Assembly: GCA_002682825.1 (NCBI GenBank)
Contig: NOKP01000013.1
Span: 957,351-1,021,350, forward strand
Reading direction: 5' to 3'
Source of the DNA: Neonectria sp. B-13
Taxonomy: Eukaryota; Ascomycota; Sordariomycetes; Hypocreales; Nectriaceae
Length of the DNA stretch: 64,000 nucleotides
The notes under the pieces were generated by a model, which was not told where the DNA came from, did no database searches, and was given only the letters and a program-made list of their open reading frames with translations. Within the stretch, counting starts at the first letter, position 1. Each line of letters starts with the position of its first letter. Below, piece after piece: positions 46,820 to 59,419 of this stretch. Position numbers and translations under genes: made by a program.

Positions 46820-49800
46820 TTTTGATTGAATAATGCATATGTGACACAGGCTGTCATCCGTTTTTAAGGTTTTTTTTTCTTGGTGGGGAAGGAATCGTGC
46901 ATCATAGACCCGAAAAAGAGGTTGGCAAAGACGGAAACGAAGAAAAGGCACAAAAACAAGAAAAGAAGAGGGCCATTCCAGACCGTTGCGAGTGATGTGG
47001 GGGAAGGGGCAGGACGAGGGCAAGGGACGAGGGGCATTGTAATAGCTGACATGTACAATAGCGGTGGGGATGGCGAAGCAGGCAGCGAGATTGAGATTGA
47101 GGATTGCGATGAATATAGGATGATGATCCAGATTGGAATTAAGACTGCCAGCCGGGGGCCTGGAGGGTGCGAATAGAACAGCAGCATTGCAGAACTTGGA
47201 ATGGATTGGCGGAATCGAGCCCAGATACCCTCCGTTCCGTGGTGACGCATGTTGTGAAGTTGTCCGCCTGAGTAATTGCCGAGTAGACGGCTGCCTAGAT
47301 ACCAAGCCCTGTTTCATTCTATTTTACTTCGTTCTTGCATTGTCGTCGCACCTATATTGCAGGCGTCGATAGTAGTTGAGTCACATATGAAACGGAGGAG
47401 CAAAGGAGCAAAGGAGCATGCAACAGCAGGGCTGAGCTGGCAGTCTGAGCTGGCAGCGTGGCAGTAGTCACGAGGCCAGTTGCAGGGGCAGTGTATACGT
47501 AGAGTACTTCGTACGTATAGTGAAACTGAATAGAAATGACAATTCCCAACTAGGTACCTGCCGTAGGTAGGAAACCAACTGGTTGTTGGTTGGTTGGTTG
47601 GTTGCGACTCAGACTCAGCTCCTGCGACATAGACTGGTAGCTGAGTTGGCGGACGAGTAACGTGTTGGCACGGTGGCTATGCGGCCGCATTGGGGGCCAT
47701 CCTGATGGAGCCGAGCTGAACGGCCAAGGCAGTTCCGCTTTGGCCCCCAACGAGATATATTGGTTTGTCGTGACCTGAGCAAAACTCACCGAACACGTCA
47801 CACGGCGCGGCAAAGGGATGGATCCTGAGATGGAAACGAGAGGGAAAAAAAGAACCGTGCCTCCTGCCGAGCGACCAACAGCCGCCTGTTGGTTGCAAAT
47901 ACGGACCTCCTCGCACGCACACACCCCGTGGGAAAAAGAACGCACAGCCTAGGCAGTTGCCGATCGCGGGCCGTAGACGGGCACTTAGGCGAAAGCGAAG
48001 GGGAATTCAGGGAAGGCTATTCGAGGGAAAAAGAGAGGGACAAAGAGAGTTGGTGGGTGGAAAAAAGACAGAAAGAGGTTGCAGTGCACGGCGCCTCGCA
48101 GGGCGTGTGGCGGCGGGAAGCGGCGGCGGCCTCGTGGCACGGGCGGACGACGTCTCGGGGAGGACAAGGTTGAAGGCAGGGAAGGAGAGAGATAGACATA
48201 CGAGGAAGAACGACCAACCTGTACTTGCCTCCCTTAGGCGAGATATCTCATGTTTGCGAAGAGTGATGTCATGAAGGAGCCATCAACGAACCTGCCCAAC
48301 TACTTACTTACCTATCAACGTGGGTACCTACCTACCTATTCGGGTATTTTGCCTACCCAGCCAACAGGCATAACTAGTCTGAAAGGGTATGTATGCTTCG
48401 AAATCAATCCCGGCGCGCACAACCACGTAGGCAGTCTGTTGGTCGCGTCCCAGACCCATACCTCTTTTGCTCTTCACCCGCGCACCACCCACTCCCAAGC
48501 CGCCGTCGACATTTCCTCACAGCGACGAACTCTAGAGGCGGGAGCTAGAATAAAAGGAATCGAGCAAAAAGAAAGGAAACAAAAAAATTGTCTCTTTCCC
48601 GTCCCCGCCCCCCCTGGCTCCTAATGCCCGATACCCATGGAACGGGCCAGCTGAGAGCTCAAAGGGATTGGTTCATCACATGATACGACATGGATGCGAG
48701 GACACCTGCGTGGCGCAAACACCAAAAACCAAAAAAGGGTCGATGCAGACGAGGGAAGGAGACGGGGGGGGGGGGGGTACAGACAGAGAGAAACAAAGAG
48801 AGAGTGTCGAAAAAAAACACAAGAGGGGAAAACAAAAAAAGTGCCGGACCAACAACAACACCAGCAATTCTCTCACCTTCTTGCACACCCCCCAGTCTCT
48901 CTCGCTTCACCGACAACCGGATTGGCGTCGTTTTTCTCGTCTCTTTGCCTCTCTCTGCTGCCCTTAATTACGCGGACTTGACGGAGCCATCCTGGGCGAG
49001 AACAAGCGACAGACGGGGCCCCCGCTGCGGCCAGGATCGTCACACGCCAAACAAGGACAGGGCTTGCAGAAAAGGCGCGCCGCCATGCGGGTGCCGGCGC
49101 TTAACTTACACACAAAGGCTGGAATCACTCGCTTCTTTTTCTTTTTTCTTTTTACTTTTTTACTTTCTTCTCTTTCTTTTAGCTTCTCGCTCGTTCTGTG
49201 CCTTGTCGGTCGCCTCGGTCGGTAGGCTGCCGCTCCTCTGCTGGTCCTCCTGAAGTCTCCTGAAGTCTGCCTTAATGTACGAAGGCCCAACAAAGCCCCG
49301 TCTCCTCCGGTCCGGCACGGAGCATTCGCATTGATGTTTGCACCGGATGTTTGATAAACTAGGTACGGTAGCAGTAGCTACCTGTGAATGACTGATTGTC
49401 TTGTGCGATATGCGCATCAACCAGCTGCCACATGGCCCGTCCTTTCCCGCCACACCCCCCCACGCGCCAATCCGATCTGCCGAGCGGCTGTTCATCTCGG
49501 GAGCCACAGCATAGATAGATATAGGTACAAGGCAGACTGGCAATACGTACGAATTGTGAGTGCGGCGTTATTTGGGGGCTGCGTCAATGGCCGCGGGTTG
49601 GGGCTGTGAACCAGAGAACCAGAGAGTCTTTCGCTGGCAGCCTTTTTTCCCTCTCTCTCTGTTGGCCCGACTTCTTCCCTATTTAGGTCCCCGTGTTGGT
49701 CGTGCAGGTCGCCCAGGTCATGTTGGCCGTTCGTGGCTGTGGCTTGGGCATGGGCATGGGTTGCAGATGTGGCTAGGCTGTGAGTATCTGTGGGCCACTG

Positions 49801-50732
49801 CAGAGCGCAGAGCGCAGAGCGCAGAGTGCAGAGTGCAGTCTGCAGGGCTAAAGCAACTTCACTGCGAGAACCATCAGCCCCTCAGCGGAGGGCGTGACCA
49901 AAAAGTATGAAACAACTCGAGTTATTCATTAGCGATATGAAAAAAATACCTAAGGAAAAAAAGGGAAAAAGTAAAAAGAAGAAAGAAAAGAGAAAGAAAG
50001 AAAAGCCACATCTAGTTGCAGAGTCAGAGGCTTTCAGGTGCCCAGCCCTGTCCCCCAAGCCTCGACTTCCTCCTCCCACGCCCCCTGTCCCCACTCCATC
50101 CTCCTACTCGTTCTCATCCCCTCCCCTGTTCCCAGTCCATCTCCCCCCTCTGCAGACTGCTGACTGCACCACCAACAATCGTTAATCCATCGCGTTCAGT
50201 CCAGGTTTGAGGCATCTGCGTCCAGATTATGACCTCACCGAGACCCGAGTTAAAGAAGAAAAAAAGGTCGGAAAAGAGTTATAAAACGAAAGACGTAGAA
50301 AAGGAGGGAAAATAAGGAAAAGTCGGTGGACGGAAATTGTCCGAGGTTCGAAAAAGTGTCGGAATTGTCCTCCCCTCTTTTGCAACTCACTGCTCCAAAG
50401 ACGGCGTCAAAGCAAGACTCCCAAAACCGCCCTGGAAAACAACGGTCCATCTAGGGCTCCAACGAATGGCGGAAGCAAAGTTGAGAGTCGACAACGCCCC
50501 AAGTGAATGTGTGGCCTTGGAGGCTGGAACCAACATCCCTCTGTCCTGTCAAGGGGCGCCTGTAGCTCGTGCGAAGAACCAGAAAGTGGTCGCTGTCACT
50601 GCCGCGAGGCTGGCTGTTTCTATAGTTTCTGGCCTCTTCGTCGAGGGTTGTTCTGGTCACTGTAACAAAGAGCCTAGTCAGCTAAACCGCCGCCTTGGCT
50701 GATGGACCAAAATGAGTGAGACAACTGACCTA
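46820..50732. other. Gene-free stretch downstream of RPB1
   Basis: 3.9 kb. ORFs here are low-complexity, cross microsatellites and have no motifs. Simple repeats: GGTT tract at 47583-47603, TACC tract at 48319-48340, a 14-base G run at 48764-48777, GCAGAGC repeats at 49802-49835. T/C-rich stretches occur at 49130-49185 and A/G-rich ones at 49935-50010. No RNA gene was recognised. Confidence 0.4.
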
Positions 50733-50909
50733 CTAAGAGGCCTTGGGAGGGTTGGGACACTGAGGACGCAGGCAGAAACCCTCCCACCTCTGAGTTCCCT
50801 GATCAATGATGACCGCCTGGCATCGGCAGTTGGTACCGGGCTTGGGCACAAGAGACTGCACCGTGCAGCCGCAGTGGGACCAGCATTGGGTAGTCTTCCA
50901 GTAGCACAT
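50733..50909 (-). CDS. Small cysteine-rich protein, 58 aa, unknown function
   Basis: ORF from the ATG at 50909 to TAG at 50733. The protein starts MCYWKTTQCWSHCGC and has eight Cys, at residues 2, 9, 13, 15, 28, 30, 46 and 51, plus His12. There is no signal peptide, so it is probably intracellular; the CxxxCxC and CxC pairs could bind metal or form disulphides. The case for a real gene rests on its upstream region: on the minus strand a TATATAAG box lies at 51474-51467, and the 557 bases from there to the start codon contain no ATG at all and are rich in C, T and A, like a fungal leader. I do not recognise the family. It could also be a translated part of a longer regulatory RNA. Confidence 0.5.
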   Translation of the reverse strand: MCYWKTTQCWSHCGCTVQSLVPKPGTNCRCQAVIIDQGTQRWEGFCLRPQCPNPPKAS

Positions 50910-51466
50910 GATGAGCGATGAATCTCGTTCCTGAGCTAGCGAGTGAGATTGGGATACTGTAGAGAAATCGAGTTGAAGGTTAACCAAAGTTGAGCGTGCA
51001 GTAGTTGGAGCGTCAATCTGGTCGACTGGCTTGGACAGCAAGATAAATAGAGCAATGCTTGTCGTGCGAGGAACTGTTGCGTTGAACGTTGGACAGCCGG
51101 GGAGTTGTTGTGGTCTTGACAGGTCGTCACAGGCTGGTAACCGAGGAGTTTGTGTAAGGTTGATTGGCTGTACGCGTCCCGACGGAAGGCTTTGGTGTCT
51201 CGGGTGCAAAGAAGAAGCTTGTTGCCGGTGGTTTCCTCAGAAGAGCAAGTGCAGGAGAGACAAGGGGCTAGGGGAATGGATGTATGAGTTGGAGAGAAGT
51301 TGTGGGAATCCAGACAAGAGAGAACCTCTTGATCAGTCTGTGGAGTGGTTGGCGAGAGTTGGTGAAGTCTTTTGGACCAGTGCTGGATAGGATGCTTGGT
51401 AAGCTTCTGAGTGTGAGTGCTGAGTGTGAGTGGTGATTATCGGCAAGAGGGCAGATGCTCTCGGTC

Positions 51467-51474
51467 CTTATATA
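51467..51474 (-). promoter_or_regulatory. TATA box of the cysteine-rich gene
   Basis: TATATAAG on the minus strand, followed by a C/A/T-rich run (CACCACTCACACTCAGC about 35 bases on) that would suit a transcription start. Distance to the 58-aa start codon is about 560 bases. Confidence 0.4.
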
Positions 51475-51667
51475 CTTGGTGATACAGGCCCGAGGGAGTG
51501 GCAAGCGTTGTGACTGAGCGAGGATGTTTGCCGTCCATGACACTTTGACCACATATGCCTAGGAGAGCCCACGAGGCCAAAGTCGAAATAACACCCGAGA
51601 AGGCCGCACAGCAAGGGATCCAAGAGTGTTGGTTGCGTTTTCCTTTGCCGTCATCGAAAAGACCGGG

Positions 51668-51735
51668 AGCTGGGTTGGTTAGGTTGGAGGGTTGGTTAGT
51701 TGGGTAGGTAGTTAGTTAGGGTTGGTTAGGGGAGG
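51668..51735. repeat. GTTG/GTTAG simple-repeat tract
   Basis: Imperfect run of GGTTG, GGTTAG and GTAG words ending in a G-rich stretch. It includes one TTAGGG but is not an array. Confidence 0.5.
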
Positions 51736-52092
51736 GGGGGCGTGCGTCTTGGAAGTTGGAGTGTGGTGTTAGTTGCGTCTTCTTTCTTTGCCGTCCGTCC
51801 CCGCAAAGACCGCAAAAGGGGACCGAGGAGGGGGATGAGGGGGCAGAAAAAGGCGTTGAGACGAGATATAACCTCCTGGCTCCAGATTCGGTAGGACGCA
51901 ACACCACGTTGGCAGTCCGCCGGGGGCACCGCTTTGCGTCAAAAACAAATCAGTCCACACTGAGAGTCGGTGACTTGTGGGGAGAGACCAACCGCAGGCG
52001 CGGCTGGACCGGGGCCTAGCAACCATGCAGTCCACGCGGTGTGCGTTTGTCGACGGGTGTCAACTAAGCTGGGCTGGGTTGGGTTGGGGGGA

Positions 52093-52145
52093 ATGGATGC
52101 AGATGCGGATGTGGATGTGGATGCAGATGTGGATGCAGATGGGGG
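52093..52145. repeat. Hexamer minisatellite (GATGYR)n
   Basis: About eight or nine tandem copies of GATGCA/GATGTG/GATGCG. It lies 360 bases from the assembly gap. Confidence 0.7.
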
Positions 52146-52506
52146 ATGCGCTGTGCATCGACATATTCTTCTGCATCGGGAGGGGATGGATGGGAGCCAC
52201 CCTCGTGCGTCTAAACACTCTAGCCCGCAGTCCAGGGCATGGAGGATGGGTTATGATGAGGGATGATGGGCGATTCAGGGAGGGTGATGTGTGATGGTGA
52301 ATGCGGTGCTGCTTGTGTAGCCCGAGGGGCGCACATGGTCCATAGATTGCGGAATGTGTATGAATGATGGGGATATTCCATGGACGAGCAACACACGACC
52401 ACCCACGATGATGACGGAACGTTGACCGAGGTGGCATTGGAGGCGGCACGAGGGGAATGCAGGCCTCACTATATGACTCTTGGTCCTGTCCATTGGAGCC
52501 TCGTCT

Positions 52507-52606
52507 NNNNNNNNNNNNNNNNNNNNNNNNNNNNNNNNNNNNNNNNNNNNNNNNNNNNNNNNNNNNNNNNNNNNNNNNNNNNNNNNNNNNNNNNNNNNNN
52601 NNNNNN
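52507..52606. other. Assembly gap of 100 N
   Basis: A run of exactly 100 N, the usual placeholder for a scaffold join of unknown size. ORFs that run through it are artefacts. Confidence 0.99.
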
Positions 52607-55600
52607 CCCCTCCCCCACCAGAGCGCCTCGTCAGCCATCCATTGACGAGATGGGCAGACGAAAGCGACAATCTGGCTCGCCGCGCTGTTAAGAGAGACCC
52701 CGTCGGCGTTTTGATGGGTGGGCTTTCATCCCCTCTGGCCCCCAGTCGTTCCGACTGCCACACAAGCAACTCAATCTCATCCTCTGTCATCCCCTCCACC
52801 CTCCATAATCTACCCTCCGCAAGTATCCGTCCCTGCTGTCAAATCCAGCTGGGGACGCAGAGGAAGCATGGTCGTACAGCATGTGTCAGAACGCCCAGCA
52901 TCCACCCATTGAAGTAATGCGGACTCTCCGATGGCCCCCCCTCCCCATTGTACCCTGGGAGTCTTCCGATTTGATCTTCGGCACCTCTCGAGCAAGAGGT
53001 TCTACGGATAGGTGTGTTGGTAGGCATTGCTTCGCGGACGCGGACCCCATCCCTGACCTCCTCCTTGTTCTTCACCGATCAAGACGCGAGAGGCGTTAGA
53101 CGCCAGTGGAGTCTGCGGATGTTGCACATGATCCGCGAACCAAGTCCGTTAAGCTACTTGCGGGATAGCCACGAGGTATAGGGCCGTTTAGCGGCGATGG
53201 TTTAATCAGGAACCAGCCGTGGCGCACGGAGTGAGGCGGAAGGGCTGCCAGGAGAGGGGACGACAAGCCATCCATTCATCGGGGGGCGCTGACTGTAACC
53301 GTCAACGGTTCCCGTTACGAACATTGTTTGCTACCAACCCTCCTGGGAAGTGCGTGTAAGGGTCTTCCCGCCGCGTAAATGAACGGCCCTATCCTCCCGC
53401 AGCCGACGAGCGCGGATGAGAACCTAGACTTTGCTGGTCTCTGTTGGTGTTACTACCAGGGGCTCGCTCGAAGAGGTATCCATGTCAACACACGGTCCAA
53501 CTTATGCGCGCGCGCCGCCGAGAGCACACCGTGAATATGCCCGCGGAGAGCCAACACTTTGTTAAGGCCTGGGCTCACGCAAGCGAGCCGTCTGCTGCGC
53601 CTGATAACGACACTTTCCGTACTGGACTTGGCAAGAGACATTTCGGCCAGCCGCGTAAGTGTAGCCGGCGGCATTTGGGCGTGTTGGGCGTTGGCCCTTG
53701 TCCTTGTCTTGCCCTACCCGTGGTAGAGTTGTGTGCCTTTGTCTCTTTTCCTCCGACTTGCATGTGGAACAGCCTCGAACCAGGAACAGCTCGCCGCACA
53801 ACGGCATCTCCGCGTTGCTGTGCGCCTCGACACAACGCCTGGACTCTCGTCACACATGGTCGAGCTTGGCTAGATCATGCCGTACCACGCTTTGCCATGT
53901 CCTGTTGTGCGATCCTATGCTGCGCCTTATTATGCCAACCATCCATGCAAGGTCAAGTTGCCGACTCACCTACTTTCGACCGGGTTGGCCCCAAACTCCG
54001 AGATCAAGCTAGGACGGGAGACGATAAGGCGGACAGAGTGCGGCAAGAGATGAGCCGAGCACCTAGAGTAGGCCATGTTGAGGTAACAGAACAGGCCAAG
54101 GTGGAGGCACGGAAGCCCCGTTGTGGCCCAGCTTTGGTCCCCCTAAGCGCGGCCCGCGAATCCACTTCGCGCTGCGGCCTGTGGGCGACGGTTGATGGGC
54201 TGAGGCTTTAGCAGGGCAGCTCGCAGCTGGAGGTTCACGGTTTGGTTGCGGCGACGGCAAACTAACAACACTAGTAGGTGCCTTAGCTTCCAGGTAGGTA
54301 TATAGGTACCGAATACGGACAGTGGGAAGATCGCTCCTTCCAACCCATGAAAGGCAGGCAATTACCTTAGTACTTAGGCCAAGGCCCGACTCCGTGGCAG
54401 TTGGCAACTTCAACGAGGGCTGGCACGCTGGGGCGCCTGCCGCCTGGGCCTCTCCGCGGGCCCTACCCGGGCAGTTGCGACGACCAACAGTGCTGGCGTC
54501 ACACTCGTCACTGTGTGACCCAGGCATTTACGGGAGGCACAGTGCCCAACCGCGGCAGCGTCTCACTGTGGGGCGTCTGATACCTTGCACCGTGATTGCA
54601 CGCGCGGCTGTACGATCTGCATCTCTCTTCACACTTCAAGTGATGCGCCTGAAACGCCGTGGGATTCTCATCACAGCATACTTCTAGGCATTTTCCGCCG
54701 GCCGCCCGATCAACCAACAATCAGGGCGTCTTTAAGGGGCGTCCGCCAGGAACCCGACCCCATCAATGATCAGTCTTTCCGTACGCCTCGGTTCACTCTT
54801 CGGCCGACTCCATCGCCGCTGCTTCTGCGGCTGCTTCTGCGGCTGCCGCTGCGGCTAATCGCCGGCCCCCCTTGTTCCTTGTTGTGTTAGACTGTTGGTT
54901 GCCGAGTCTCTTCAAGTCTTGGGACGTGTGCTGTTGAGTCTTGAGCAACACCCCCAACTACCACACGCGGATCGAGTTGTAACAGTACCACACCCTCAAG
55001 ACCTTCTGCCATAAAACTCTGCATGGTTTCTCGGCCATGACTTGAAGCAGAAGAAGGTGCAGATGCCCCGCAACAACTGTGCACACCCTGGATACGTATA
55101 GTTGGAAAACCTGGAAACTTCGATATTGCGCCTATCACTGCCACACCTACCTTCGGAAACGCGGTCTCTCTACCTGCGACCTGGGGATCTTCCCGTCGGA
55201 AGACCCTATGCGGCCACTATGCGGCCCAAGTGTGCCGCGGCCGGCACTGATGAGGTACTACTCTGATGGGGTTTGACAACCAACCTGATGTTCCTCTCAA
55301 CTCATGACGGCCGTTCCCTCCCAAAGCTGACTGCGGCCCGTCCTGTGGCCACACTCAACCGCTGCCTTGCATCCTGCACCGCGTCTTTTGAGACTCATAC
55401 AAGGGCCCTGGCACATGCGGTACCAGTCAAGTGATTATTGCCGCGTCCGCCCCAATGTTCCATGCCCGACAGCAATACGAGTTGCGAGCCTGTCTGGGAC
55501 CACCAAGGACACTCCTAGCGATATTGTCATGGCAGAACCAACAAGACGCATGCATGAGTGGTCCCAGCTGTAGCATCGTCTAACCCATCGTCGTCATGGT

Positions 55601-58600
55601 GCAGCGGATGAAGCCAGAAAGACAGCTGAGGCGGGAGAATCTTACTTCGCCAACTGTCAACGGCACACCGCAGTTGAGACCAACCGACTTTTCTCTAGTT
55701 GCTGCATTAGAGGCCCCAGAACCCACGTAATTCTCCACCACTGGCGACTTTCGAGAGGTTGCGGAAACCTGTCCCGGTGTCCTTGGCGACTGGTCCACGG
55801 ACATCCTTTTGACCCCGAAGTTCCTGACATACGGCCTCTGCTTCCTGCTCCGACCCCCCGTCCCTGTTACTAACGCCCCGAATGTGCCGTGACGTGATTC
55901 AGTCAACCTGTTGGGTGCGGCTGAATAGTGTACGAGCGGGGGTTTAGCCGCAGAACGTCGATGTTGTTCGTTAGCTCGAGTTGTCTAGCGCCTTGGAACA
56001 TGGCTCTGCCGATGAACTCGCTGCAAGGGCAGCTCGACAGCAGCCATACACCGACCGTTGCTCGTCTACGGGCGGATGCGAAGGAGATCGAGAAACGCGG
56101 CCGACGACTGGATTTCCCTGTTAAGCGCCCTCAACCATGATCAGAAACGCGCAGTTGCTCGATCGGATCGTATGGGTCTGCGCTTGGCCGTGAGTTGACA
56201 ACTTGTCATACAGCTTACTCGGGTTGTTGACGCCAATGTCGACTGGCGGGATGTGATGGATGGTAGACGCATGCGCGGGTGGACCAATCAGCAAAACTCC
56301 TAAGCGCCGCCCTTGCAGCAGCCAGTCGCTTGACCCCACTACCCCTGGTAGGGCTCGGAAGCTTAGTATCCTAGTCGGGTTCTCGAAGCCTAGACCAACG
56401 TCAATTGTCAACGTGGAGACTCACACGCAGCCTGTTCGAAGTTCACCAACTTCCAACCTTCGGAAACGAGAGATTTGAGCCGGTCCATCCGATGGGAGCT
56501 GTTGGTCACTTCAACGTGATACTTCTCAATGCCGTCAGGGATGAAAGGCGTTGGAGTGTGATGAGTGAACTCGGTGGAGTGGGCCATAATGTCGAGAAGC
56601 ATCCAGAGGAAGGGTTAGCAGCTGCCCAGATGAGTCTCGCGGTCCTGCAAGAGTTACGGTGTGGGTGATTATCATTGTCTGCACCTCGTCACCTTGGTCA
56701 CCAACAGAGCTTCAAAACGAGACAGGGAGGAGTTGCCTAGTGTAGTCTGGATCTCCCAGACTTGGTGTCAAGTTCCCTGCATATACCCTGGCTTCGGACT
56801 CATCAATGGTGCAAAAGATCCTGCCACGACAGCAAGCTCTAAGTCACAGTCTTGTTCTGCATGCCGCGCATGTCTCGGGCGTCGAGATCAAAGAACCAAC
56901 TGCTCAGGAAAGCATGCGTGTTGGTGAAGATTGTGACAAGCGAAGACCCCGCGTACTGGTAATTACCTCCTGCATCAAAGAGAATGAAGCGGACGAGTTT
57001 TGGCGGTCAAGCCGGGAGGATCCCGCACCAGCAGTCGAGATGAAGATACTATTACCTTACTTGGCAGCGGAGTATCATACTCTAGCTGACAATTGAGGCA
57101 GTGCTGCGGGTAGAGCCGTGACTACAGGTAAGGCAGTGGCCTATCAGGTTCGTTCGGTGACAACAGAGGTGAGAAGGAGGGAATCCGAACGCTCGGCCGT
57201 GCAATCAGCGTGTGTCGCACCAGATCTGGGGTTCTCGGCCGAAAGAGGTGACTTCTCGGTGAGATGCCGCTCACCGGACTTTCGCTTCGGGACAGCATCT
57301 CTCTCTGTCGGGTCCCGGTCACATGATAGGATTGAGCTGGCCACGGGTCATGCATGGCAATTGGGTCCAGGGGCGGATAAACGAGGCGTTGGGTGAACTA
57401 AAGGCGGGTAGGATGCGGATGGGACTTGAACGGGATCCTGGCGGGACGGAGACGCAACCCTCCGTATCGTCCAAGGCAGCCAACCGATCGACGGGCCAAC
57501 AGACCAAGATTGCCAGGCTGCTGGCCTGGCTAGCTGCAGATTGATCCCGTCTGTCACGGTCTCGGCCAGATGGAGGTCTCCGGTGGCTTACATGCGGCGT
57601 GTGTGTGTGAAGAGGAGAAGGAGACCTGAATGATTTAAGATGGCATGATGTTGGCCACGAGACGGACAACTCCCTTCCCTCTAGACTTTGCCACCATCTT
57701 CCATGCTTCCCCACGAGACAGGGTGAAAGACGGAATGCCGAGACACTGACTTTTCTAGGTAGTGCGCTCGGCAGGATGGGGTCGAGAACATGCAAGCCCA
57801 CATCCACCGGGACATAATCCGGTCACACGAGAGCCGGTGCCCGGCAGGATAACTCGCCTGACAGGGGCAGGACCTAAGCGGTCCACCAGATGATAGGCAT
57901 CCCCCGGCTAGCTTCGGTGTCCAAGACGTTGTCAACCACATGGCTTCGTGGCGTGGCAGCGGGGGGGATCGGTGCAATAGCAGGTGCTTCGTATGCCACA
58001 TGCTGCATAAGTCTCGACGGCTGGAGCGGGGGGGGGAGGAGGAGGAGGAGGAGCACCAGGCGCCAAGTGGGCTTGTCTGGCAACCCTCTGAAGCTCTAGC
58101 AGCTCTTGGAAGAGCACCGGCGGACGGGAGCGATGTATGAATGGTGGCGGTTCCCCGCAATCTGCAGGACGCCCAGACCAAAGCTTCTCCTCCGCTCCCG
58201 AGATACTGCCTTGTCGGGGCCGGGGAGGGGTCCAATGAGGTCGACGGCGACGGTTGCCGATGGGCCTGGCCCTCGAGTCTTTCAATGCTACCATGATTGA
58301 GCCTCAAGTGGAGCTCGACGGACGGTTGTCAGTAGCAGCTCCTACGTGCCCCCTGGATCGGAGAGCCGATGGCAGATGACAGATGGCGGATTACGTCGTG
58401 GCAGACGGCACTTGGCAGTCCTGCTAAAGCACGGCAGTAGTCTGTGCGTGCGTGGTGGTTATGGCATCGCAGATCGTTGGTGGCAGGCCCGGGCCGCCCT
58501 CTGCTCAGGGACCCCCACGTGCACAATCGAAGGAAGCCCATGGCGACTGCACGGATTGCAGATTTGATGGAAGAGAGCGAATGAGAACAGGCACGCGATT

Positions 58601-59419
58601 GAGCGACGGCGACTTGCGCATGTGGACGTGTGGTTGCCGTTTTGTGACCATGGCCAGGGGCCAATTAGAGGGCGACCGGGTTCCCACCCGGTGCCGCCAA
58701 GTCCGCGCGCGAGAACGGACAAGAACCGAGACGGCGACTTGCGGTTCACTGCAAATGCCCGGCGAGGCCTGTCGGCTTTCTTTTTCGTCGTCATTGCTGG
58801 GGAACGGTCATTAGCAGAGTAAGTCCGCCCGCCTAATCTAGCTCCCCGCGATACAGCTCGTTGTGACTAGCACCTCCCAGCTAGACAGTGATTACGGTAC
58901 TGCGTATCTGTCAATTACGCCTGGAATGGATTGGCCGGCCGTGCGTCAACGCGTGCCTGGGCAAAGGGTTGCCAGAAGGTGCCAAGATATGTCATCAATC
59001 TGCGACCCGGGTTGCTAAGCTTGCATGTGCCCAAAGATAGGCTCCCGGGTCCAGTCTAGGCTTCTGGGATTTGCGGGAACACGGCACCTTCACACGCCGG
59101 GACGCCGGGGGTGGACTCGGAATGCATCATGTGGGATGTTGAAGGCGGAGGTGGATGTGCGAGTGCAAGTGAGATGGACACACCCCAAACAGCAGGGTAT
59201 CCAAAATCGCCATCAACGTCCAAGCATAAAGAGCCGGATTCCCTCCCTCAACCAAACTCCTCCCTCTGTTCTTCTTCAGTCAAACACGATCTCGCCTCTT
59301 GTCTCTTCCGGAAGCTCCACGATCTAGCTGTCTCGCCCACCTCAGCTACATCTACAAGCCCGCACCACCACAACAACTTGCACCTTGCACAACTAGCCCA
59401 AAGTCCCAACACGAACAAA
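52607..59419. other. Long gene-poor tract upstream of the 100-aa gene
   Basis: 6.8 kb with no supported gene. The longest ORF (53444-54211, 255 codons) begins at TTG and is Cys/Arg-rich without motifs, so it is not called. A GCTGCTTCTGCG-type repeat lies at 54815-54857 and a GGAGGAGGA run at 58036-58052. GC-rich throughout. No tRNA or rRNA recognised. Confidence 0.4.

Larger units (their letters stand above)
51475..52506. other. Intergenic, upstream side of the cysteine-rich gene to the assembly gap
   Basis: About 1 kb with simple repeats and no supported gene. The stretch before the gap is rich in GATG words. Confidence 0.35.

Noticed and set aside
46670..47317. 215-codon ORF on the minus strand over the RPB1 3' end
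   Set aside because: Antisense to the CTD and 3' UTR of RPB1; the coding-like composition is the mirror of the CTD repeats and of A-rich sequence. No motif.
50337..50702. 121-codon ORF on the + strand beside the cysteine-rich gene
   Set aside because: Lies where the 3' UTR of the minus-strand cysteine-rich gene would be; no domain and no supporting leader.
51697..51735. Interstitial telomere repeat
   Set aside because: Only one TTAGGG within a mixed GTTG/GTTAG simple repeat; no array.
52060..52917. ORFs running through the N block
   Set aside because: They are open only because N codons cannot be stops.
53444..54211. 255-codon ORF on the + strand in the gene desert
   Set aside because: Begins at TTG rather than ATG, Cys/Arg-rich composition without any domain, and overlapped by several equally long ORFs in other frames, as expected in GC-rich noncoding DNA.
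59111..59419. N-terminal extension of the 100-aa protein
   Set aside because: The upstream frame is open by chance in a C/T/A-rich leader; the ATG at 59420 is in a better context, and the leader has no conserved-looking residues.
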